Part shown: one piece after another, positions 30,708-40,444 of the stretch
Layout of the letters: each line of letters begins with the position of its first letter
Numbering within the stretch: the first letter of the stretch is position 1
Origin: a virus
Direction: 5' to 3' (one strand)
DNA: 61,329 nt
IMG/VR virus record: IMGVR_UViG_3300010430_000035
Coordinates: 1 to 61,329 of that record
Made by a program: the position numbers and the translations under genes
The notes under the pieces: generated by a model
What the model was told of the DNA's origin: nothing
The model's database searches: none
What the model saw: only the letters and a program-made list of their open reading frames with translations

Positions 30708-32109
30708 ACCCAATGTGAATGTTGCCCAGCAGGTAGACGCTGACGGCAACCCGATTCAGACCACCGACGAGATTCAGGTGGAGCCGGTGTCTGCCGAGGA
30801 AGAGGCAAAGCTCACCGCAACGCCCGAGGCGCCAGCCGCAGAGCCTGAGCCGCAGGTGGTGGAAGAGCCGCAGCCGTTCACCGATGACGCCCGCAACGAC
30901 ATCTACAAGAAAGCCGCGGACGAGCGCACCAATCAGGACCAGATGCGCACCGAGGACATGGACCCTGAGGAGAAGGCGCTCCACGACCAGCACATCCGCC
31001 GCATGGAGCTGGAGGCACAGGGCGACAATCACCCCGACGTCGAGTCCGGCGAGCAGACCATCAATCAGGTCGACCCCTACAGCGAGGAGGAGCCCGCAGC
31101 GGTATCCGACCCCAACCAGCCGGCAGAGCCCGCAGTAGACCCGAGTCAGGGTTACGTGCCTGCTGCATTACAGGGTGTTGACTTGAGCGCCGAAACCACT
31201 ACTATCGTGGTGTTCGGAGAACAAATGGAAGTCCCAACCAGTGAGGTTGTAGATGCCGGAGGCATCGGGGCAATCCAGAAGAGTAAGGCAGCCGATATTC
31301 GCCTGACTCGTTTAGCGGAAGAACAGGACCGCACTCGAGACTGGCAAAACCGGCTTCAGGATTTACAGGCTCAGCTGATGGCTGGGCAGGTTCCCCAGAA
31401 TAGCCAGTCACCTGATGGCAACGCTCCTGAAGAGACAGGGGCGCCGGATTACTTGGAAACAGCGAAGACCATTGTTGCGTCCATGTATGAAGGAAACGAG
31501 GACGAGGCAGCCCAAAAGCTAGCCGAGACCTTCTCTGAGATGAATAGGCGCGAGCAAAACCAGCTTGCTACCGGAAGTCCAGAGGAACTGAGACGCATGG
31601 TTCACGAAGCCGTTGCGTCGACGCGAGCTGAAGAGCAGCAGGTCAGTGATGACTCCGCTCGGCAAGCCGCAAATGATGCGTTCAGGAATGAGTTTCCGGA
31701 CCTTCTGTACGACCCAGCGAAGAAGGCTGCAACACAGGCTGAGATTGAGCTGGTCCGTCAAGACCCCATTATGCGGGGTCAGCCGATGGAAGCAGTCGTG
31801 CGAGAGGCAGGCTACCGTTCACGGGCGAAGTTTGCTGGGCATACCGTCCCGCAGTCTCCGTCTCACGGTCCCGCTCCGGTTATTCAGTTGTCCAACGAGC
31901 CATCAGTTGCAGCTAACGCTCCAGCGCCGGTTCCTTCGGACGTTCCTGTGAACGACCTTAATTCCCGCCTAGAGCTTAAACGCCGAACCGTAATCACCCC
32001 TTCCGCCCAAGGCGCCGCGCCGACCACCGCGCCGACTGAGCCGACTACAGCAACCGGTGCTGATATCGTTGCTCAGATGCGGAAGGACAGAGGATTGCCC
32101 CCGCAGTAA
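30700..32109 (+). CDS. Scaffolding-like protein, 469 aa
   Basis: Acidic, disordered and helical, rich in Glu, Pro, Ala and Gln, located directly before the coat gene, as scaffold proteins are. Codon use changes near 31150: the first 450 bases are GC-rich like the neighbours, whereas the rest uses more A/T-ending codons. Confidence 0.68.
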   Translation: MNEPNVNVAQQVDADGNPIQTTDEIQVEPVSAEEEAKLTATPEAPAAEPEPQVVEEPQPFTDDARNDIYKKAADERTNQDQMRTEDMDPEEKALHDQHIRRMELEAQGDNHPDVESGEQTINQVDPYSEEEPAAVSDPNQPAEPAVDPSQGYVPAALQGVDLSAETTTIVVFGEQMEVPTSEVVDAGGIGAIQKSKAADIRLTRLAEEQDRTRDWQNRLQDLQAQLMAGQVPQNSQSPDGNAPEETGAPDYLETAKTIVASMYEGNEDEAAQKLAETFSEMNRREQNQLATGSPEELRRMVHEAVASTRAEEQQVSDDSARQAANDAFRNEFPDLLYDPAKKAATQAEIELVRQDPIMRGQPMEAVVREAGYRSRAKFAGHTVPQSPSHGPAPVIQLSNEPSVAANAPAPVPSDVPVNDLNSRLELKRRTVITPSAQGAAPTTAPTEPTTATGADIVAQMRKDRGLPPQ

Positions 32110-32142
32110 CGAGACCAGTGCCACTATTGGGAGAATTTCCAA

Positions 32143-33174
32143 ATGGCAGGACAACTTTGGTCCGTATCCAGCCTCGGCGGATATATGTATTCGGACGAGC
32201 TGTCGAATATCCTGCGTACAGCGCTGCAGCCGGTGGTCCGGTTCCGTCAGTTCTGTGACGCTCGTGACGCGACCAGCAAAGGTCTGAATAAGGGTGAGTT
32301 GTACACATGGAACGTCTACAGTGATGTAGCTGACCAAGGCGGCGAGCTGAACGAGCTCGACACAATGCCTGAGACCAACTACACAATCACTCAGGGTTCC
32401 CTGACCGTGACCGAATACGGCAACTCAGTTCCGTACACTGGCAAGCTGAACAACCTCAGCAAGCAGCCTGTGTCGGAGATTATCAACAAAGTGCTGAAGA
32501 ATGATGCGCGTAAAGCGCTCGACGGCGCGGCTTTCACCGAGTTCAACAAGGCAGGTATCCATATCGTGCCGACCTCTGGTACTTCAACTACCTCGGTCGA
32601 CTTCGACGATACTGCCGCTACCACGACCACGAACAACGTGGCTTTCGGCAGAGCTCACGCTGGTCTGATTTCAGACGGTCTGAAAGAGCGCAGCATTCCG
32701 GCATACACCGGCGACGACTACTATGCCGTTGCATGGCCGAGCACGTTCCGCGCACTGAAGACTGACCTCGAAGACGTACACAAATACGTCGAGACAGGTT
32801 GGCAGCGCATTATGAACGGCGAAGCCGGTCGCTATGAAAACATCCGCTGGATTGAGCAGACCAACATTGCTCATGGCGGTGCGGTTGACATCAACCCGTA
32901 CCACACAGCAGGTGGCACATGGCGCTACTACGACAACGTCACCAGCCCCGCTACTGGTCAGTGGAACAACGCAGCCTCTGACTGGATTATGTTCTTCGGT
33001 GAAGACACGGTAGCTGAAGCTATCTGTATCCCTGAAGAGATGCGCGGCAAGATTCCGACCGACTACGGTCGTTCTCGTGGCGTAGCGTGGTACTACCTCG
33101 GTGGCTTCGGCATTGTTCACGCCGGCTTCAGCAACAGCGAATCTCGTATCGCTAAGTGGGAGAGCGCAGCATGA
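32143..33174 (+). CDS. Major capsid protein, N4-gp56/P22-coat-like, 343 aa
   Basis: The start (WSVSSLGGYMYSDELSNI), VYSDVADQGGELNELD and YTGKLNNLSK match the N4-gp56-type coat family as I remember it. Length and position after a scaffold fit. A small protein and a strong hairpin follow, as is common after coat genes. Confidence 0.82.
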   Translation: MAGQLWSVSSLGGYMYSDELSNILRTALQPVVRFRQFCDARDATSKGLNKGELYTWNVYSDVADQGGELNELDTMPETNYTITQGSLTVTEYGNSVPYTGKLNNLSKQPVSEIINKVLKNDARKALDGAAFTEFNKAGIHIVPTSGTSTTSVDFDDTAATTTTNNVAFGRAHAGLISDGLKERSIPAYTGDDYYAVAWPSTFRALKTDLEDVHKYVETGWQRIMNGEAGRYENIRWIEQTNIAHGGAVDINPYHTAGGTWRYYDNVTSPATGQWNNAASDWIMFFGEDTVAEAICIPEEMRGKIPTDYGRSRGVAWYYLGGFGIVHAGFSNSESRIAKWESAA

Positions 33175-33608
33175 GCAGTCAGTCATACGACAAACCACTG
33201 GTAGTAACCTACCAACTCGGTGGCGAATTTGACTTTGGCGCGGGCGGAGACTCGTTCTCTATCCCCGTACCGACCGGCAAGGTGGCTTGCCGTATCGAGT
33301 CAATCGCCTTTTCAGCAACCAGCGAAGCAGTCGCTAACGACACCAGCACGGAGTCAGTAGAGATTGGTACCGCCGCGGATACGGACAAGTTCGCTTCGTT
33401 CCTGATTCCCGACGGCACCGCCGATACCGACTCTGTCGCGTCTGATGCGGACGACTTGGTTGACAACGGCTACGGTGGCGCAGGCATCGTCAATGTAGGC
33501 AGCGAGGGTGAGAACATCTCCCAGCTGGAAGTCACGTATGTGCAGCATACGGACTCTGGCACCGCCGCCGGCATCGGCTATGTCCACATCACCATCGGCT
33601 GGTGGTAA
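33171..33608 (+). CDS. Capsid decoration-like protein, 145 aa
   Basis: ATG 33171 overlaps the coat stop (ATGA). Beta-rich, Asp/Ser/Thr-rich sequence with no enzyme motif, which fits a head-decoration protein. Assigned by position. Confidence 0.6.
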   Translation: MSSQSYDKPLVVTYQLGGEFDFGAGGDSFSIPVPTGKVACRIESIAFSATSEAVANDTSTESVEIGTAADTDKFASFLIPDGTADTDSVASDADDLVDNGYGGAGIVNVGSEGENISQLEVTYVQHTDSGTAAGIGYVHITIGWW

Positions 33609-33617
33609 TCTGAACCT

Positions 33618-33648
33618 CGGACGGTAGCCCCCTCGGGGGCGCTGTCCG
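33618..33648 (+). terminator. Strong hairpin after the capsid genes
   Basis: CGGAC with GTCCG outside and GCCCC with GGGGC around a CTCG loop inside. No T-tract follows, so it may be an attenuator or an RNase-stop that sets capsid mRNA levels. Confidence 0.5.
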
Positions 33649-33667
33649 AACTATCAGGAGGTATCCG

Positions 33668-33832
33668 ATGGATACGAAAAACGACAAAAGTCTGAAAGCT
33701 GGCGTAGGCTCTGGTCTTTCCCACCGTTCACCGGCGGGTAAAGATGTGAAGCGCACTGGACAGAGCAAGAACGAGGGTCTGCCCTCGGCTAATCCGTCCC
33801 AGAAGGCGCGTGACGGTCACACCATCAAGTAA
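33668..33832 (+). CDS. Small basic protein, 54 aa
   Basis: CAGGAGG precedes ATG 33668. Lys/Ser/Gly-rich and disordered, enclosed by two hairpins. Perhaps a packaged basic protein. No family recognised. Confidence 0.6.
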   Translation: MDTKNDKSLKAGVGSGLSHRSPAGKDVKRTGQSKNEGLPSANPSQKARDGHTIK

Positions 33833-33846
33833 GGCACCGCACTGAA

Positions 33847-33866
33847 CCCCCGACTCCGGTCGGGGG
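33847..33866 (+). terminator. Hairpin terminator or attenuator
   Basis: CCCCCGAC and GTCGGGGG form a perfect 8-bp stem with a TCCG loop, followed by CTCTTCAT. The weak T-tract suggests partial termination. Confidence 0.6.
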
Positions 33867-33885
33867 CTCTTCATGGGAGAGCACC

Positions 33886-34092
33886 ATGAAAGACCCAATT
33901 TTTGAACCCTTCCGTATGCCCATGGGCGAAGTGCCCGAGATTGAGTACACGGACGAGGTGAACGAAGACCTGAAGCGCCGTCGCTCCGAAGCAGGGCACT
34001 CCTGCCCGAAGGGAGGCGACGTTAAGGAAGGACTTGCCCACAGAACTCGGATGGCTGGGCAATTTGAAAACCCTGACTTTGAGGATTTCTAA
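33886..34092 (+). CDS. Small acidic protein, 68 aa
   Basis: GGGAG precedes ATG 33886. Acidic at both ends with a basic centre. No family recognised. Confidence 0.55.
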   Translation: MKDPIFEPFRMPMGEVPEIEYTDEVNEDLKRRRSEAGHSCPKGGDVKEGLAHRTRMAGQFENPDFEDF

Positions 34093-34093
34093 T

Positions 34094-34582
34094 ATGTCAG
34101 CCAAACCACAGTACAACCCCAACCTACCCAGCTCGACGTTGTGCGGCGATACGCCGGCAGCGTACAAGCAGAACGGCTACTACTTCGATGCAGAGTTCCG
34201 CCTGCTGACGCCCGAGCAGGCGTCAATGGGTCGTGAAGCGTACTACGCGGACCGCAGCCCCGAAGAGCCCGTAGCAGAAGAGCCGACAGCGCCCGACATC
34301 ACAGCGCCTGCTGAGCTGCCTCCGGAAGAGCCGAAGGAAGAGTCAGCCGCGCCTGAGATTGTTATGGGCGAAGCCGAAGGTGGTCCGGAACCGGACCCCG
34401 ATGCTCCGTCGGCAGAAGCACCTGAGCTTGACGGTGCGCTCGAGGAAGAGCTGCGGGACATGCACCACCTCAATGTTGCCAAGCTGGTAGAGGCGGCGGG
34501 TCTGACTCCTGTTACTGGCAAGGACAGCAAGTCGAAGAACATCGCGCTGCTGCTCGAGCACGAAGCCAAGCTGGACGGTTAG
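34094..34582 (+). CDS. Acidic head protein, 162 aa (putative)
   Basis: ATG 34094 follows the previous TAA. A short N-terminal domain, a long Pro/Glu/Ala linker and a C-terminal helix pair resembling a SAP-like or head-completion motif (LNVAKLVEAAGL, SKNIALLLEHE). Function is guessed from position. Confidence 0.55.
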   Translation: MSAKPQYNPNLPSSTLCGDTPAAYKQNGYYFDAEFRLLTPEQASMGREAYYADRSPEEPVAEEPTAPDITAPAELPPEEPKEESAAPEIVMGEAEGGPEPDPDAPSAEAPELDGALEEELRDMHHLNVAKLVEAAGLTPVTGKDSKSKNIALLLEHEAKLDG

Positions 34583-34586
34583 GTGA

Positions 34587-35312
34587 ATGACCTATCTGGA
34601 GCTAGTACAGTCGCTCGTTAAAGAGCTCGGACTCGGTGGGTCCAACAACACCGGTACTGTGCCGACCACAACAGTCAGCCAGACCGGTCAGCTCGGTGAC
34701 GCCTGTAACTGGATTGCCCAGAGCATTCTGGACATCGAGAACACATGGCGAGACTGGGACTTCCTCCAGACGGACTATAGCGAGACCCTCACCGTGGGGT
34801 CTCGTTCTATTCCTGCCCACTCCGGCGCCGGCACGGTCCGTGAGTGGGACAAGCGTAGCTTCTTCCTGAACTACGCCGGTGCATCACCGACTGAGCTGAC
34901 GTTCGTCGACTGGCGACAGTTCCGCCCCGTCTTCGATGTCGGCAACCACCCGACGGCAGGTCAGCCGCGGTATTTCAGCATCAAACCCAACAAGGAGGTG
35001 ATTCTGGATACACCACCAGAGCAGGCGTACACGCTGTCTGCCTCGTTCTGGAAAAAGCCCACGCTGATATCTGGTGACGGCACGGAGCCCAATATCCCTG
35101 ACAACTACGACAGGGTCATCATTGCGGGCGCCGCCATCAAGTACGGCAATAAAGCGGCAGCAGCTGAGGTCATCGACGGGATGGCAGCAGAGTACGAGGT
35201 GGGCTTCCTCGTCCTCCAGAGCGAGATGTGTCCGTCATTCAACGCTGGCGGCATGTCAGGTGACGACCAATTCCTCGAGATGGAGATTCCCAACACAGGG
35301 GACTGGGGATGA
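34587..35312 (+). CDS. Head-tail adaptor protein, 241 aa
   Basis: A pattern of LVQSLVKELGL, AQSILDIENTWRDWDFL and a C-terminal helical region around AAIKYGNKAAAAEV matches podovirus adaptor proteins of the gp4/tail-tube-A kind that bind below the portal. It overlaps the next gene as ATGA. Confidence 0.75.
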   Translation: MTYLELVQSLVKELGLGGSNNTGTVPTTTVSQTGQLGDACNWIAQSILDIENTWRDWDFLQTDYSETLTVGSRSIPAHSGAGTVREWDKRSFFLNYAGASPTELTFVDWRQFRPVFDVGNHPTAGQPRYFSIKPNKEVILDTPPEQAYTLSASFWKKPTLISGDGTEPNIPDNYDRVIIAGAAIKYGNKAAAAEVIDGMAAEYEVGFLVLQSEMCPSFNAGGMSGDDQFLEMEIPNTGDWG

Positions 35313-38182
35313 AGACGGTGTCTCGTGCCCGTATGGAGAAGCGCCGGATGCCAGCGCCGGACAAGACCCATACGGTCCCCTTTGACGGAGGCTTGAACCT
35401 CCTTGCCTCGGACCTCGACATCAAGTCGGGAGAGCTCATCGGCGCGATGAACTACGAGATTGCGCCGGCAGGCGGCTACGAACAGGTAGCCGGCTACGAG
35501 GGCTACGACGGCGCCAATGCCACGGACGTTGACTACTATGTGCTGCCCATAGGCGGTGTTCAGGGTGTCGATAACCCGCAGGTGGGCGACGTCGTTGTTG
35601 GCGCATCCAGCGGCAAGTCAGGCACCGTGATTGCGGTCCGTGAGCGCTACGCAGAGCGCATCAACTACATTGAGCGCGGCGAGGACCTGAGCTACTTCGG
35701 CAGCTGGACCGACTCGAACTGCACGGTGGGCTCGACGGATTATCCGGTCACCGACCCAGACTCAGGCATGAGCGTGAACACCCAGAAGGCGACATTCACC
35801 GGCAGCGCGTCGACGGGCGGCGTCATTATCACGCACACCGGTGACGACATTCCCTTCCCAGCGGACGAAGGGTCCGCGCACATCGAGTTCTTCTGCGCAC
35901 TGGACAGCAGCACCATGAGCTATCCGGTGGGCATTTCAGTCACCCTGCCAGACCAGAGCAGCGGCTCAACGGAGACGTTCACTGGTGTGGGTTGCCCTGA
36001 CGGCATCGCGCACGCCATCATCCCTCTGGAGGAGGAGGGTGTGGAGCTGGTTAGCGGTATGCACAGCTGGTGGTGCACGGTGCAAGAGACCGACGGCATC
36101 AAGAAGGTATTTCTGTCGACCGGAGAGAAGGACGGCACGCCATCGCGGGACGCCCGTCTGCGCTTCGAGCTGTATATCAATCACACGACGCTGGGCTGGA
36201 TTCCAGCTACCACAGCCTACTCAGGTGACGCAACCGTGCAGATGGGTGGCGTGAGCTACGTCACCTCACCGGTGGATGACTTTATCTATCAGGTGGGTCA
36301 CTCCAACAGTGTGGGCGACGTCGCATCGAGCTGGACTGATGCACCGACCACCTACACCGCGGACCTGATTCTGTACCCAGAGAACGGTGCGGGCGACTGG
36401 ACTGTCAACGAGGATGTCTCGGTGGGCAGTCACGTGACCGCAGAGGTGAAGGGTGTCTCACGCATCAACGGTGAGTCGGACGCGACACTGGACGCCCAAT
36501 ACAAGGCGCTGGCGTTCGATGCTGCCAACGCTGCCGTGACAGCCGTTGGTGGTGGTTCGTGCTCAGGACCCGTGCGCGGCGTCTGGATTTACAACGGCAC
36601 CAAGTACGCCTTCAGAGACAACGCAGCCGGCACGGCTGGCACCATGTGGAAAGCCACGGTGACGGGCTGGCAGCAGGTGGTAATGAACGACCTGCTGTAC
36701 TTCGATAACGGTAACTATCAGGAAATCCTGCAGGAAGGGACGGTCGTGACCGGCTCTGCCTCGGGCGCTGCAACCATTGAGCGAGTCGTATTGACGTCCG
36801 GCACGTTCGCCCAAGGCAACGCGGAGGGCTACTTCGTCCTGTCCAACGTCACCGGCAACTACGTGAACAACGAGTGGGTGGAAATTGGCTCCACCCAGAT
36901 TGCCCAAGCCACTGGAGCCAACGCGGCTCACACGCTGGAGGCGGGCGGCAAGTACGAGTTCCGCAACCACAACTTCGCTGGTCATGTCAGCACGTTCCGG
37001 ATGTACGGCGTTAGTGGCGTCGACTACGGCTTCGAGTTCGATGATGTGGGCTCGGGCAACGGTACCGTGTTCTGCCCTATCTGGACCGGCATGGACAACG
37101 TCAGCACGCCGTCACACTTCTCTCTGGGCGACAAGCCCACGCATCTCGCTGTGCACGAGGACCAGCTGTTCTTCGCTTTTGAGGGCGGGTCTCTGCAGCA
37201 CAGCTCTATCGGCGCCCCGCTGGAGTGGAAGGTGGTCACCGGCGCGAACGAGCTGGCAGTGGGCGACGAGATTACCGGCATGGTGGAGGAGATGGCGGAC
37301 AACCTGTTCGTCATCACCCGCAACCGCATCCGTGTTCTACAGGGGCAGAATGTCAGCAACTACCAGCTGAAGGACTACGCCAGCGAGCACGGTGCCCGCG
37401 AGTGGAGCGTGCAGCGAATCGGCGGCGGCATCTATTTCGACGACTTCGGGTTCGGCACGCTGCAGAGCACCGACAAGTTCGGCAACTACGAAGACAACGC
37501 CATCAGCTCCAAGATTCAGCCGCTCATTGAGGAGCTGCTGGAGCTGGACGTTCAGGCGTCCATGACCTTTCGCCGGAAGAACCTCTACCGCTGCTTCTTC
37601 AGCGACAAGCGCTTCATCAGTGTGGGCTTCCGAGACCGCAAGGTTGCCGGCTTCATGGTGGGGCAGCTCAACCATCTGGTGACCTGCTGCGTGTCTGAGG
37701 AGGACACCTCGGTGGGGACCGAGCGGCTGTTCTTTGGCTCTGACGATGGTTTCGTCTATGAGATGGAGTCAGGCACCAGCTTTGATGGCGAGGCGATTAA
37801 TTACAGCCTGCGCTTTCCGTTCTGGTATCACGGCGGCTCGAACCGCATGAAGAAGTACACCAATCTGCGCCTCGAGGGTCGCCTAAAGGGCTCAGCGAGC
37901 CTCGATGTAAACGCCGAGTACGACAACTCGGACGCCGACTACAATCACGACGAGGTGGTCTCGCTCAGTAGCGGCATGGGCGGCGGCACATGGGATTTTA
38001 TGACATGGGACCAGTTTAATTGGGACCAGCCGACACGCCGGTTTCCGCAGGTGAAGCTGGAGGGCGAGGGGCTCAACATCTCCCTTCATCTGTACGGTAG
38101 CACCACGGCGAATGCACCGCACACCATCAGGGGCGCGACGCTGTCGTACCGCCCGAGAAACATTGACAGGAGAGCAGGGTAA
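35309..38182 (+). CDS. Large tail hub/nozzle protein, 957 aa
   Basis: FDGGLNLLASDLDIKSGEL near residue 25 and GGYEQVAGYE are typical of the N-terminus of podovirus nozzle/tail-hub proteins, which are beta-rich throughout, as here. NLFVITRNRIRVLQG near residue 670 fits the conserved core of such proteins. Part of the short tail. Confidence 0.72.
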   Translation: MKTVSRARMEKRRMPAPDKTHTVPFDGGLNLLASDLDIKSGELIGAMNYEIAPAGGYEQVAGYEGYDGANATDVDYYVLPIGGVQGVDNPQVGDVVVGASSGKSGTVIAVRERYAERINYIERGEDLSYFGSWTDSNCTVGSTDYPVTDPDSGMSVNTQKATFTGSASTGGVIITHTGDDIPFPADEGSAHIEFFCALDSSTMSYPVGISVTLPDQSSGSTETFTGVGCPDGIAHAIIPLEEEGVELVSGMHSWWCTVQETDGIKKVFLSTGEKDGTPSRDARLRFELYINHTTLGWIPATTAYSGDATVQMGGVSYVTSPVDDFIYQVGHSNSVGDVASSWTDAPTTYTADLILYPENGAGDWTVNEDVSVGSHVTAEVKGVSRINGESDATLDAQYKALAFDAANAAVTAVGGGSCSGPVRGVWIYNGTKYAFRDNAAGTAGTMWKATVTGWQQVVMNDLLYFDNGNYQEILQEGTVVTGSASGAATIERVVLTSGTFAQGNAEGYFVLSNVTGNYVNNEWVEIGSTQIAQATGANAAHTLEAGGKYEFRNHNFAGHVSTFRMYGVSGVDYGFEFDDVGSGNGTVFCPIWTGMDNVSTPSHFSLGDKPTHLAVHEDQLFFAFEGGSLQHSSIGAPLEWKVVTGANELAVGDEITGMVEEMADNLFVITRNRIRVLQGQNVSNYQLKDYASEHGAREWSVQRIGGGIYFDDFGFGTLQSTDKFGNYEDNAISSKIQPLIEELLELDVQASMTFRRKNLYRCFFSDKRFISVGFRDRKVAGFMVGQLNHLVTCCVSEEDTSVGTERLFFGSDDGFVYEMESGTSFDGEAINYSLRFPFWYHGGSNRMKKYTNLRLEGRLKGSASLDVNAEYDNSDADYNHDEVVSLSSGMGGGTWDFMTWDQFNWDQPTRRFPQVKLEGEGLNISLHLYGSTTANAPHTIRGATLSYRPRNIDRRAG

Positions 38183-38643
38183 TGGCGAACAGCCTATACA
38201 CACCATCAGGTAAGCCGTCTCAAAACTCGTCCGGCTCCAGTAAAGAGGTGCGCGATGAGTTCGTCGCCATCGAGGCGGCGATTGACTCGCTGGTTGTGGG
38301 TGTGGTGCAGACCGCACGCATGACAAACGCCAACGACGCGACCGAGAAGGTTTACATGGTCTTCCCGTATGCGGGCAGCCTCACCGGCGTGGACATCATC
38401 AATACGGTAACCAATACCACCACGGCAACCGTCATCGACATCGACATCGCTGGCACTGCAGTGACCTTCGGCGGTGGCGACCCGACGGTCGGCGCTACTG
38501 ATACAGCCGGCACAAAGAACACAGCCACGCCCACGGCGGACCAGACGTTCACCGCGGGACAGCTGGTAACCATTGGCACGGATGGCGGCGGTGCGCCGGT
38601 GATGCCGCTCGACATCATCCTGACGGTGACAAGGACCAGCTGA
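38182..38643 (+). CDS. Small tail or fibre-attachment protein, 153 aa
   Basis: ATG overlaps the previous stop (TAATG). A helical N-terminus (KEVRDEFVAIEAAIDSL) and then Thr/Gly/Val-rich beta sequence, like head-fibre or tail-knob components. Assigned by position. Confidence 0.55.
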   Translation: MANSLYTPSGKPSQNSSGSSKEVRDEFVAIEAAIDSLVVGVVQTARMTNANDATEKVYMVFPYAGSLTGVDIINTVTNTTTATVIDIDIAGTAVTFGGGDPTVGATDTAGTKNTATPTADQTFTAGQLVTIGTDGGGAPVMPLDIILTVTRTS

Positions 38644-39095
38644 TGGCGACTCGCAGCCCTCTTTACGGCGCACAGCTCATCTATGAGGGTGACGGCTCAG
38701 ACCTGCCTGTCTCCTTCTTGATGCCGCCGGAGATGGCGAACGCGCCTCACCATATGTTCTACGTGCACGCCAACGACACGGCGGATGCCGGCTGGGGAGG
38801 CTCTATCAATATCCGAGGGCATTGCGTCAACGACAACAGGGCTATCCCTTGCCAGCTGATGGCGGACTTTCGCACCGGCAACGACCGAATGCAGGCGTCG
38901 CTGGAGAACATTGCACTGGCGACCGTGGACAGCAACCCCATGGCGTTCTTTTACTCCGGCTTCCTGTCGCTGGTACAGGTCATGGTGCACACCACCATTA
39001 CCGGCATCTCGGGCGACGAGAAGCTGTACATCTGGATGGCGAGCGGTCGGGAGATTCTCGGCACCTCAGCCATCCTCCAGTACGAGCAGTCCTGA
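38643..39095 (+). CDS. Small virion protein, 150 aa (putative)
   Basis: Overlaps the previous stop. Beta-rich, with a pattern like small receptor or tail accessory proteins. No motif. It ends in a TGATG overlap with the endolysin gene. Confidence 0.55.
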   Translation: MATRSPLYGAQLIYEGDGSDLPVSFLMPPEMANAPHHMFYVHANDTADAGWGGSINIRGHCVNDNRAIPCQLMADFRTGNDRMQASLENIALATVDSNPMAFFYSGFLSLVQVMVHTTITGISGDEKLYIWMASGREILGTSAILQYEQS

Positions 39096-39613
39096 TGGAA
39101 AACAGACGCCTATCAGAGAACTTCACACTGCACGAGTTCCTCGTGTCAGATACGGCTGTGCGCATGGGCAGGGACCTGCGCACCGAGCCGGTCCCGCATA
39201 CGGTTGTTGCGAACCTCCGTAGCCTGTGCGTACAGGTATTACAGCCCGTCAGGAATGTCCTAACGACGAAAGTGTCGCCAGACATCCGCATCCACATCAC
39301 CAGTGGCTATCGACCCCCGTGGCTCAACCGAGCTATAGGCGGTAGCCGGACGTCGGACCACCGCCTCGGGAGGGCGGCGGACTACGGTATCTCTGGCGCT
39401 CCTGACGGGTTTTCTTTATACGACGCCTGCGACCTGATTATCAGGGAGATGGGCGACCTTCCATACGACCAGCTGATATACGAGGGTGGTCGATGGATTC
39501 ATCAGAGCTGGAGGCATCAGCCACGCCAGCAGATACTCACGGCGACCTTTACACGCACCGCGCTGGGTCGTCGTAAGACGCTCTACCAAACCGGCTTGCA
39601 CAGGGTCACCTGA
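39095..39613 (+). CDS. Endolysin, peptidase M15-like, 172 aa
   Basis: ITSGYRPPWLNRAIGG (about 67-82), then SDHRLGRAADYG and finally WIHQSW give the ligands of an M15 (VanY/DacA-type) zinc peptidase: His and Asp in SxHxxGxAxD, and the last His. No signal peptide, so it would reach the wall through a holin. It would cut peptide cross-bridges. Alternatively it could act as a virion-bound wall enzyme. Confidence 0.8.
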   Translation: MENRRLSENFTLHEFLVSDTAVRMGRDLRTEPVPHTVVANLRSLCVQVLQPVRNVLTTKVSPDIRIHITSGYRPPWLNRAIGGSRTSDHRLGRAADYGISGAPDGFSLYDACDLIIREMGDLPYDQLIYEGGRWIHQSWRHQPRQQILTATFTRTALGRRKTLYQTGLHRVT

Positions 39614-39630
39614 AGGAGGAGGTGTAGTGA

Positions 39631-40053
39631 ATGAGCGAGGAGAACAGTCATGTTGGAGATAATTTCTGGCAGCGTAATTTGGCAGGCATTGTTACTACTG
39701 CTCTGGGCGGGCTTCTGCTTTTCCTTATACTGCTACTTATCAATGCGCCGTCCGCGGTCGACGAAGACAGCCGAGCGCGACACAGGCAGCAAGCAGAGGA
39801 AATCGCAGAGCTCAGAGAGCTCATCGGAGAGCTCGAAGAAGAGCTTGGGACCCTCCGACTTCAGCAGAAGGAATTACAGCTACTCCTCGCAGCCGGAACC
39901 GGAGACCGGTTCACTGGAAAGGAGTGGGCACTTGAGAAGCAGCATCTGCAGACGCTTCAGAAGAACACCGACGAAAGCATTGCACGTATAGAGGCGAACG
40001 TCGGTCGAATTGTGAAATACATATCGAGCTATCCGGCAAACAGGGATGAGTGA
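39631..40053 (+). CDS. Membrane protein with long coiled coil, 140 aa
   Basis: A membrane helix (about 17-38, IVTTALGGLLLFLILLL) is followed by a charged coiled coil with Leu/Glu heptads. This resembles an inner-membrane spanin or antiholin part. A frame nested inside (39650-39991) also starts with a ribosome site. AGGAGGAGG precedes ATG 39631. Confidence 0.6.
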   Translation: MSEENSHVGDNFWQRNLAGIVTTALGGLLLFLILLLINAPSAVDEDSRARHRQQAEEIAELRELIGELEEELGTLRLQQKELQLLLAAGTGDRFTGKEWALEKQHLQTLQKNTDESIARIEANVGRIVKYISSYPANRDE

Positions 40054-40444
40054 CGAATTTGTAGAGAGACGCAAGAGCCCAGTGAAGCGCTGGCTTTACG
40101 GGCTGAGTAAGCAGGCAACCGCCATCACGGCGGTGCTGACGCTGCTGGTCATGGTGCTGCCCGTGATTCCGGAATCGTTCTGGCTTGCGACCCGAGGTTG
40201 GACAGAGAGTCACTTCGGGCAGAAGGTTGACCTTGGTTACGAGAAGGACCTGAACACCGACATCGCCCACTACAACAAGCAGATATGCTACGGCACGCAC
40301 ACCCAGTACGACGTCGACACACTGGCGGACAGGCTGGAGCAGTTCTACGAACACAAGAACCATCGGCACCAGTACGACGGTGCTTCACAGGCAGAAATCT
40401 GTCACAAGCTGAGAGTCCCATACTCGGGAGGTAACAATGGCTGA
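40046..40444 (+). CDS. Membrane protein of the lysis cluster, 132 aa
   Basis: ATG 40046 overlaps the previous stop. One membrane segment (about 24-45), preceded by basic residues, then a soluble, His/Tyr-rich tail. Possibly part of the holin system. Confidence 0.6.
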   Translation: MSDEFVERRKSPVKRWLYGLSKQATAITAVLTLLVMVLPVIPESFWLATRGWTESHFGQKVDLGYEKDLNTDIAHYNKQICYGTHTQYDVDTLADRLEQFYEHKNHRHQYDGASQAEICHKLRVPYSGGNNG

